In this document: one piece after another, positions 26,410-34,092 of the stretch
Numbering within the stretch: the first letter of the stretch is position 1
Layout: every line of letters starts with the position of its first letter
Assembly (NCBI GenBank): GCA_036501535.1
Contig: DASYAE010000202.1
Span: forward strand, 87,442-151,441
From: DASYAE01 sp036501535
GTDB lineage: Bacteria; Actinomycetota; Actinomycetes; Streptomycetales; Catenulisporaceae
Direction of reading: 5' to 3'
DNA length: 64,000 nucleotides
Position numbers and translations under genes: made by a program
Notes under the pieces: generated by a model
Told to the model about the DNA's origin: nothing
The model's database searches: none
The model's input: the letters and a program-made list of their open reading frames with translations, nothing else

Positions 26410-27350
26410 GCGACAGAGAGCACGAGGGACAGCACCCGGGGCGCCGCGACGGCGCGGATCCCGGCGACCAGTACTACGACCCGCTGAGCGAGAGCCTCGA
26501 CTCCACCGCGGACGGCGGCGATCCGCTGGTCGACCGCCGGCTGCGCGGCCTGATCGGACCGATCGCGCCGATGAACGCGCCGGTCCACGGCTTCGACCGG
26601 GTGATGATGCGGGTCCGCCGGCGCCGGGCCCGGGCCGCCGCGCTGCGGGCCGGGGGCGCGCTGATGGCAACCGCCGCCGTGATCAGCTGCGTTTTCATCG
26701 GCATCCGCATCGGCGAGGGGACCACGGTCCCGAGCGCCGCGTGCGGATCGAGTCAGACCGGCGACTGCGCCACCAGCGGCAGCAGCGGGGCCGGACTGAC
26801 TCGCACCGGTACGGCGTCAGCCCAACCGTCGGGGGCGCCTGGCACGGCGCAGCCGGCAGCCACGCCGACGGCCACCGCGTCCGGCGGGAACGGGGCGCTG
26901 CACGAGTGCACCACGACGGATCTGAAGGCCGCCGTCTCGGTCGTGGCGAACTCGCAGGGCGCCGGCAACGAGGAGCTCAACATCGCCCTGACGAACCAGT
27001 CCTCGCAGCAGTGCGCCGTCTACGGCTACCCCGGCCTCAAGCTCGAGGACATGAACCAGTCGCAGCAGGCCACGACCGTGCAGCGGACCACCTACGCGGT
27101 GCAGGCGGTGGAGCTCGTCCCGAACGGCGGCCAGGCGGCGACCACCGTCAGGTTCGACATGGACGTGCCCGGCACCGGGGACGCCACCTCCGGGCCCTGC
27201 CAGCCGGAGACCTACTTCCTGGAGATCACCCCGCCGAACCAGACCACGCAGTTGGTCGCCGAGATCAGCGGCGGGCCGGTCACGGTCTGCCAGAACGGGA
27301 CGCTGCAGGCCTACCCGTTCGTCGCGGGATCGACCGGGCCGGGCCAGTAG
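26406..27350 (+). CDS. DUF4232 membrane protein, candidate partner of the ECF sigma factor
   Basis: A 314-residue protein translationally coupled to the sigma gene. Residues 1 to ~78 are acidic then basic ('VMMRVRRRRARAAALRAG') and cytoplasmic. One transmembrane helix at ~80-100 ('GGALMATAAVISCVFIGI') is followed by a Ser/Thr/Ala/Pro linker (~105-165) and an extracytoplasmic DUF4232 domain (~165-314) with 'LTNQSSQQCAVYGYPG' and 'CQPETYFLEITPP'. Topology and gene position are those of an anti-sigma factor, but I see no HxxxCxxC zinc motif. Whether the short N-terminus binds sigma is inference. The C-terminal domain is closely related to the next lipoprotein. Confidence 0.82.
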   Translation: MSDREHEGQHPGRRDGADPGDQYYDPLSESLDSTADGGDPLVDRRLRGLIGPIAPMNAPVHGFDRVMMRVRRRRARAAALRAGGALMATAAVISCVFIGIRIGEGTTVPSAACGSSQTGDCATSGSSGAGLTRTGTASAQPSGAPGTAQPAATPTATASGGNGALHECTTTDLKAAVSVVANSQGAGNEELNIALTNQSSQQCAVYGYPGLKLEDMNQSQQATTVQRTTYAVQAVELVPNGGQAATTVRFDMDVPGTGDATSGPCQPETYFLEITPPNQTTQLVAEISGGPVTVCQNGTLQAYPFVAGSTGPGQ

Positions 27351-27474
27351 CGGGAATCCGTTCGGACGCCCGTCCGGACCGCCCGGGTGGCAGGCTCCTG
27401 GCCGCCGCCCAAAACTGAAGACGCACTGCGCAGGACACAGCGGTCCGCCTTTCGCCGGAAGCTTTGTCGGATCG

Positions 27475-27502
27475 TGACAACCCGGACGTCGGCCCGACGT
27501 CT
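27475..27502 (+). promoter_or_regulatory. Predicted ECF-sigma promoter of the DUF4232 lipoprotein gene
   Basis: TGACAACC (27475-27482), 15 bp, CGTCT (27498-27502). This is an exact match in both boxes and in spacing to the element before the ECF sigma gene (25651-25678), while the spacer sequences differ. It predicts a leader of ~60 bases before the ATG at 27567. Confidence 0.7.
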
Positions 27503-27566
27503 TTATGGGTAGCTGTGATCCACAGCTAACGCATTGGAGTCCAGGGGGAGAGGAAGAGGGACGATT

Positions 27567-28244
27567 ATGCATCGGAAGACCGAGTACAGCATCGGGGTCG
27601 CCTTGGGCGCCGCAGCGCTCGTCATCGGGGTGGCGGCCGGCTGCGCGTCGAACGGCTCGGGGGGGAAGTCGCCCACGGCGGGCGGGAGCACGACAGGGAG
27701 CCCGCTGCCCTCACAGTCCGTCAGCGTGGTGACGCTGCCTGCGGCGGCGTCGTCGAGCGCGACCGCCGGGGCGACCGACGTGGCCGCCGGGACGCCGTCG
27801 AAGTGCTCGACCAACGACCTGTCCGGCTACGTCTCGATCGTGCCCAACTCGGCCGGGATGGGCAACGAGCTGATGAACGTCAAGCTCACCAACACCTCGG
27901 GCCACACCTGCACGATCTACGGCTATCCGGGCTTCCAGCTCGAGGACAAGAACCAGAGCAACCTGCCGACCAACGTGGTGCGCACGAGCGGGACCGAGCA
28001 GACGATCACCGTGCCGAACGGCGACTCGGCCGCGACCACGGTGCGGTTCGACTTCGACGTGCCCGGCGCCGGCGACAACCCCACCGGGCCGTGCCAGCCC
28101 GAGTCCTACTACACCCAGATCACGCCGCCGGACCAGACCACGCAGCTGGTCGCGCAGATCCAGGGCGGCCCGGTCACCGTCTGCCAGAGCGGCGAGATGC
28201 AGGTGCTGCCGTTCGTCTCCGGCCCCACCGGCCCGAACCAGTAA
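27567..28244 (+). CDS. DUF4232 lipoprotein
   Basis: A 225-residue lipoprotein. The ATG at 27567 follows GAAGAGGG; an in-frame start at 27534 lacks this. The signal peptide has 'HRKTEYSIGVALGAAALVIGV' (residues 2-22) and a lipobox 'VAAGC' with Cys at about residue 26. A Ser/Gly/Thr spacer leads to a DUF4232 domain (~80-225) with 'CTIYGYPGFQLED', 'PNGDSAATTVRFDFDVPG' and 'CQPESYYTQITPP'. It is closely similar to the DUF4232 domain of the preceding membrane protein, so the two arose by duplication. It has its own predicted ECF promoter. It is surface-anchored; the ligand is unknown. Confidence 0.88.
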   Translation: MHRKTEYSIGVALGAAALVIGVAAGCASNGSGGKSPTAGGSTTGSPLPSQSVSVVTLPAAASSSATAGATDVAAGTPSKCSTNDLSGYVSIVPNSAGMGNELMNVKLTNTSGHTCTIYGYPGFQLEDKNQSNLPTNVVRTSGTEQTITVPNGDSAATTVRFDFDVPGAGDNPTGPCQPESYYTQITPPDQTTQLVAQIQGGPVTVCQSGEMQVLPFVSGPTGPNQ

Positions 28245-28331
28245 CCGACGCAGACCGGTCAGCTGCGATCTGATCCGCCGACCGACGACCCAGCCGCACC
28301 CCCAGACCCACGCAACCACACTCGCGGGGTC

Positions 28332-28348
28332 CGGGGGCTCGGCCCCCG
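28332..28348. terminator. Hairpin between convergent lipoprotein and typA genes
   Basis: CGGGGGC (28332-28338), loop TCG, GCCCCCG (28342-28348), followed by AAAT. It lies 88 bp after the lipoprotein stop and 6 bp beyond the typA stop, so it could serve both convergent transcripts. Confidence 0.6.
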
Positions 28349-28353
28349 AAATG

Positions 28354-30219
<1,866 letters not shown>

Positions 30220-30321
30220 ACCGGTCGTGTCGCTTTCTCGGGTCGTCAGGAGGTTGGGCGGCGGGTGCATCGATGAGCTGATTGACGCTCATGCCGGACT
30301 TCGTCGGCCGGCGCACCCGAA

Positions 30322-30347
30322 GCGCCCCCCTCCATGGTAGGGGGCGC
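30322..30347. other. Hairpin in the typA upstream region
   Basis: GCGCCCCC (30322-30329) pairs with GGGGGCGC (30340-30347) around a 10-base loop containing CCATGG. It lies ~100 bp upstream of typA and 130 bp before the divergent gene. It could be part of the typA leader or an insulator; no function is assignable. Confidence 0.4.
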
Positions 30348-30476
30348 GGCGCCTTCCGATGGACCGCGCGATCCGCCGGGCGCATCCCCGGCAGGTGCTA
30401 ATTCCCCGGTCAGGGTCTATGGTTGCGGCCACTGAGACGCGGCGGGAAGCTGCTGAAGCCACGGGAGAGTCCGTCA

Positions 30477-31838
30477 ATGTCGATACCCCAGACGCCCGGA
30501 TCGCCCTACGGATATCCGCCGCCCGGGCCGCCCCAGCCGCCCGCGGTACCCGGCGACCTGACGGCGACGAAGCCGACAGCCCTTCAGCGCACGCTCGGCA
30601 TAGTGATGCTCATCGCATTCGTCGGGGGTCTCTACGGGCTCATCATCACCGGCCGCTCTCTCGAGGTGCTGGCGGTACTCGGGGCGATATATGTAGGAGC
30701 GCTGTTGACCGGTGCGCTGAACTACGCGTCCGCGCGGATATTCGGGCGTCGGATCGTCGCGGTGCGCTGGGCCGGCTTCGGGCGGCAGGTGCGCTACCGC
30801 GTCAACGGCAAGCAGCTGATCTGCTGGAACGCCGTCCCGTTCTTCATCTCGGTGCGCGTGGTGGAGACGGAGCGGAGCCTGGGCCGCGGGCGGCAGGGCA
30901 CCCGGCTGGCCATGGTCCTGGTCTGGATCGCGCTCGCAGCCGCCGGACTGCTCCTGGCCTTCGACCCGGGCTCGGTGTACTTCGCCGCCATGGTGCTCTT
31001 CGTCCTCGGGCTCGCCGCCTGGTCTCCTGACCTGGCGACAGGTTTGCGCGGCCCGGCGAGGCTGCTTGCCCGCCTCGACCGGCGCAACGCTCCGGCCCTC
31101 GCCGATCCGCTCCGGGTCGCCGCGCTCAATGCGGCGATCGATGCGCAGTTCGGCGACTTCGAGTCCGCACAGGCCGCCCTGGCCCGGCTCGATGCGGAGC
31201 CCGAGGGCGCGGAGGCGGCGGCGCTGCTGCGGATCGACATCGCCTCGGCGGCCTGCGACTTCGAGGCGGCGCTGGTACTGCCCTGGCCGCCGGCCGCCCC
31301 GGGTGCGCCCGCGCACGTCGCCAAGCTGCGCGCGGCGATGATCGCGACCCGGCGGGCCCGGCTGATCCTGCTCGCCGCGCAGCGCAGGCCAGAGACGATG
31401 CCTTACGCGTTCGCCGAAGCTAGCGCGCTGTTCACGTCGGTGCCGCGGACCGAGACGGTGGCGCACGGGGGCGCCGAGGTGCGCACGTTGCTGAGCCTGG
31501 CGACCGGGAATCCGAAGCGGGCGCGGGGCGCCAACACCGCCGCGCGCGGTTCGGCGAACACGCCGGTGGCCGTCGCCGACGCGCTCTGCGACAGGGCCCT
31601 GATCGAAGCCGCCACCGGGGACGTCCGGGGCCGCGGTCGCAAGGCGCTGGTTCATGCTGCGCAGGTGGCGCCTTGGTATCAGCGGTTGGCGACGGTGCAC
31701 GGCATGATCAGCCAGGGAATGATCAACACAGCGCCGATGCCGATGCAGGGCGTCCCGATGGGCGCGCCGGTCTATCCGCCGCCTGCGCAGCAGGAGCCGC
31801 CGATGCCCACTGACCCTTGGGCCGCTCCCCCGGCATAG
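30477..31838 (+). CDS. Membrane protein of unknown function with a TPR-like soluble domain
   Basis: A 453-residue protein; the ATG at 30477 gives 'MSIPQTPGSPYGYPPPGPP', a Pro/Gly/Tyr-rich leader. Two helices ('TLGIVMLIAFVGGLYGLII' and 'LEVLAVLGAIYVGALLTGAL') and a second pair ('LAMVLVWIALAAAGLLLAF' and 'VYFAAMVLFVLGLAAWSP') span residues ~35-200. The following ~220 residues are helical with repeated 'AALNAAIDAQFGDFESAQAALARLD'-type units, resembling tetratricopeptide repeats. The tail is Met/Pro-rich. I do not recognise the family. It is divergent from typA. Confidence 0.7.
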   Translation: MSIPQTPGSPYGYPPPGPPQPPAVPGDLTATKPTALQRTLGIVMLIAFVGGLYGLIITGRSLEVLAVLGAIYVGALLTGALNYASARIFGRRIVAVRWAGFGRQVRYRVNGKQLICWNAVPFFISVRVVETERSLGRGRQGTRLAMVLVWIALAAAGLLLAFDPGSVYFAAMVLFVLGLAAWSPDLATGLRGPARLLARLDRRNAPALADPLRVAALNAAIDAQFGDFESAQAALARLDAEPEGAEAAALLRIDIASAACDFEAALVLPWPPAAPGAPAHVAKLRAAMIATRRARLILLAAQRRPETMPYAFAEASALFTSVPRTETVAHGGAEVRTLLSLATGNPKRARGANTAARGSANTPVAVADALCDRALIEAATGDVRGRGRKALVHAAQVAPWYQRLATVHGMISQGMINTAPMPMQGVPMGAPVYPPPAQQEPPMPTDPWAAPPA

Positions 31839-31846
31839 CTTCGTCG

Positions 31847-32182
31847 CTATCGACCGCGTGGCGCGTACATAATCACGCCGACACCCACCAGGCAGATCAG
31901 CGCTCCGATGATGTCGAACCGGTCCGGCCTGTAGCCGTCCGCGACCATGCCCCAAAGCAGCGAGCCGGCGATGAAGACGCCGCCGTACGCGGCCAGGATC
32001 TGCCCGAAGTGGCTGTCCGGCTGGAGTGTCGCGACGAAGCCGTAAACGCCCAGCGCGACGACCCCGGCGCCGATCCAGCCGATCCCGCGGTGCTCTCGCA
32101 CGCCCTGCCAGACCAGCCAGCAGCCGCCGATCTCGCACAGCGCGGCCAGGACGAACAGGGCGATCGAGCGGACCACCGTCAC
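31847..32182 (-). CDS. YnfA/UPF0060 family membrane protein
   Basis: A 111-residue protein with four transmembrane helices and the YnfA pattern: 'LCEIGGCWLVWQGVREHRG', then 'GVYGFVATLQPDSHFGQILAAYGGVFI' and 'DRFDIIGALICLVGVGVIMYAP'. Length matches the family (108-112). The GTG start at 32182 overlaps the MerR stop (GTGA), so regulator and transporter are translationally coupled. YnfA proteins resemble small multidrug-resistance transporters, so efflux of a compound sensed by the MerR protein is the natural inference. Confidence 0.9.
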   Translation of the reverse strand: MTVVRSIALFVLAALCEIGGCWLVWQGVREHRGIGWIGAGVVALGVYGFVATLQPDSHFGQILAAYGGVFIAGSLLWGMVADGYRPDRFDIIGALICLVGVGVIMYAPRGR

Positions 32183-32919
32183 GCCGGGCTCCCGCGGAAG
32201 ACGGTCGCAGACAGCTGGTCGACCAGCTCCGCCGCCTCGGCCGGGGCGCGCACCTCGAAGTGGACGAGCGGTCCGTCGAGGTGCAGCCTGAAGTCGAAGA
32301 ACGGGCAGCAGTGCTGTTCGGCGGCCGCCAGCGCGGCGAGCGCGGCGGCCCGCTCGGCCGGCAGGTCGAAGCGCACACCGTCCGGGATGCGCGCTGGCGC
32401 GGCGCCGTCGAGCAGGCCGCGCCAGTCGGCCGCGCGCTGCTCGAGATCCGCGCCGTCGAGCGAGCAGGCGATTGGTGCCGCGCGCCAGCGCTCCGGCGAC
32501 ACAGGCTCCGTCGACACAGGCCCCGGCGACGCGATTCCGCACTCTTCATCGCAGCGGCCCGGCCGGTCCGGCAGCGCGTCGATGCGCTCGAGCGCGCCGC
32601 TCAGGGAGGCGGCGAACCCGGCCACTTCGGCGGCGCGCCGCTCGGCCTCGGCCTGCCGCGCGGCGACCTTCGGCCGCAGACTGGCCTTCACCTCCGAGCA
32701 GGCGCCGTGCTCCCACACGCCGAGCAGCTCGGCGATCTCCTCCAGCGCCAGCCCGAACCGCTTGGCCGCGCCGATGAAGGCCAGGCGTTCGAGCGCGTCC
32801 TGCCGGTAGAGGCGGTAGCCGGAGTCGGCGCGCTGCGCGGGCAGCAGCCCCGCGGAGTCGTAGAAGCGCAGCGTGCTGGCCGGAACACCGCTCGCTTCGG
32901 CCAGCTGGGAGATCCGCAT
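32179..32919 (-). CDS. MerR-family regulator with Cys-rich C-terminal sensor domain
   Basis: A 246-residue regulator. The ATG at 32919 ('MRISQLAEASGVPASTLRFY') is the canonical MerR start; a GTG at 32928 is also in frame. The winged helix spans 1-75 ('LRFYDSAGLLPAQRADSGYR'). Cysteines at 74, 123 and 127 ('CDEEC') resemble the metal-binding Cys of MerR/PbrR-like sensors, with the third pushed further along. An extra C-terminal domain includes 'AEQHCCPFFDF', adding a Cys-Cys pair. The predicted operator palindrome starts 22 bp upstream, and the predicted transcript begins nearly at the start codon, so it may be leaderless. Confidence 0.88.
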   Translation of the reverse strand: MRISQLAEASGVPASTLRFYDSAGLLPAQRADSGYRLYRQDALERLAFIGAAKRFGLALEEIAELLGVWEHGACSEVKASLRPKVAARQAEAERRAAEVAGFAASLSGALERIDALPDRPGRCDEECGIASPGPVSTEPVSPERWRAAPIACSLDGADLEQRAADWRGLLDGAAPARIPDGVRFDLPAERAAALAALAAAEQHCCPFFDFRLHLDGPLVHFEVRAPAEAAELVDQLSATVFRGSPA

Positions 32920-32940
32920 GGTGTCCACGTCCCGACGGTA

Positions 32941-32964
32941 GACCTTCGACCCGGGTCGAAGGTC
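32941..32964 (-). promoter_or_regulatory. Perfect 24-bp palindrome, MerR-type operator inside a promoter
   Basis: The half-sites GACCTTCGACCC (32941-32952) and GGGTCGAAGGTC (32953-32964) are exact reverse complements. On the minus strand the palindrome overlaps a -35 TTGACC and ends at a -10-like TACCGT (32935-32940), with a 20-bp spacer. Placement within an overlong spacer is the signature of MerR-activated promoters. Confidence 0.85.
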
Positions 32965-33001
32965 AAGCGTCCGCGCAGCTGACGACGCGTCACTCGAGCA
33001 G

Positions 33002-33026
33002 CCGGACTGCGCCGACAGTCCGGTTT
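33002..33026 (+). terminator. Orphan hairpin with T-run in a divergent intergenic region
   Basis: CCGGACTG (33002-33009), loop CGCCGA, CAGTCCGG (33016-33023), then TTT. On the plus strand it has intrinsic-terminator shape, but no plus-strand gene ends nearby. It could end an unannotated short RNA or insulate the MerR and sdh promoters. Confidence 0.4.
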
Positions 33027-33128
33027 AGCCCGGTCGGTTGATGCGATGTCAGTCACACTGCGCGCCGCCGAGATCCGCGCAGCACCTGCCGGACAGACGT
33101 TTCCGCAGGTAGGAGCACTGTAGAGGGC

Positions 33129-33144
33129 TGTGATCTAGATCACG
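33129..33144. promoter_or_regulatory. CRP/GlxR-type binding site upstream of sdhCAB
   Basis: TGTGATCTAGATCACG matches the CRP-family consensus TGTGA-N6-TCACA at 9 of 10 fixed positions, and its inner 14 bp (33130-33143) are a perfect palindrome. The centre lies about 68 bp before the predicted sdh transcription start, a position typical of class I activation. Confidence 0.65.
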
Positions 33145-33171
33145 ACCATGACTGTGCGTGACGGCACATCT

Positions 33172-33198
33172 TTGACATGGGGCGTGCTCCACTAGAGT
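33172..33198 (+). promoter_or_regulatory. Predicted principal-sigma promoter of sdhCAB
   Basis: A consensus -35 TTGACA (33172-33177) and -10 TAGAGT (33193-33198) are separated by 15 bp, slightly short. About 60 bp of leader precedes the ATG at 33260. Confidence 0.55.
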
Positions 33199-33259
33199 GC
33201 CTTCCTGCCGACGACGAACGCCGCCCGGCTCCTTCACAGATGCAGGAGCTTGTACTCCC

Positions 33260-34054
33260 ATGACCACCGGTACCCTCTCGCCCGGGAGGGCGAAGATCGA
33301 CAAGCCCACGCTGCGTACCGACCGCTACTGGGTCTCCCCGACGGTCACCTTCGTGGTCTTCCTCGCCTTCATCGCCTACGCGACCTTCAGGGCGTTCCAG
33401 AACGCGGACTACTACTCCGCGCCCTACGTCTCGCCGTTCTACTCCCCCTGCATCGCCGAGAACTGCAAGGCGATGCCCGGCGCCGGCGAGGTGCACTTCA
33501 TCGGCTCCTGGTGGGGCCTGTCCCCGGCCCTGCTCGTGCTGATCGTGCCGCTGGGCTTCCGGCTTACCTGCTACTACTACCGCAAGGCCTACTACCGCGC
33601 GTTCTGGCAGTCCCCGCCGGCCTGCGCGGTGGCCGAGCCGCACGGCACGTACAGCGGCGAGACCCGCTTCCCGCTGATCCTGCAGAACGTGCACCGCTAC
33701 TTCTTCGTCCTCGCGGCGCTCTTCAACATCATCCTGACCTGGGACGCGATCCTCGGCTTCCGCAACAGCTCCGGGGCCTGGGGCCACATGGGCCTGGGCA
33801 CCCTGGTCCTGCTGGCGAACGCGGCGCTGCTGTGGCTGTACACCGCCTCCTGCCACTCCTGCCGGCACATCATGGGCGGGCGCCTCAAGCACTTCTCCAA
33901 GCACCCGGTCCGGTACCGGGCCTGGACCATCGTGTCCAAGCTGAACGTGCGTCACATGCAGCTGGCCTGGGCGTCGCTGTTCGGCGTCGCGCTGACCGAC
34001 CTCTACGTGTGGCTGATCGCCGCGAACGTTTTCAGCGACCCGCGCTTCTTCTAA
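33260..34054 (+). CDS. sdhC: Succinate dehydrogenase membrane anchor / cytochrome b subunit
   Basis: A 264-residue membrane subunit; the ATG at 33260 follows GCAGGAGC, and the frame further upstream overlaps the promoter. Five hydrophobic segments are visible, with His residues in 'LQNVHRYFFV', 'ASCHSCRHIMGGRLKHF' and 'VRHMQLAWA' that are candidate haem ligands. The single large anchor without a separate SdhD, followed by the flavoprotein and the iron-sulfur subunit, matches the actinobacterial five-helix type. It anchors the complex and passes electrons to menaquinone. First gene of sdhCAB. Confidence 0.88.
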   Translation: MTTGTLSPGRAKIDKPTLRTDRYWVSPTVTFVVFLAFIAYATFRAFQNADYYSAPYVSPFYSPCIAENCKAMPGAGEVHFIGSWWGLSPALLVLIVPLGFRLTCYYYRKAYYRAFWQSPPACAVAEPHGTYSGETRFPLILQNVHRYFFVLAALFNIILTWDAILGFRNSSGAWGHMGLGTLVLLANAALLWLYTASCHSCRHIMGGRLKHFSKHPVRYRAWTIVSKLNVRHMQLAWASLFGVALTDLYVWLIAANVFSDPRFF

Positions 34055-34092
34055 AATCCCTGGCGACACAAGGAATTCAGGCGAGCAACCCG

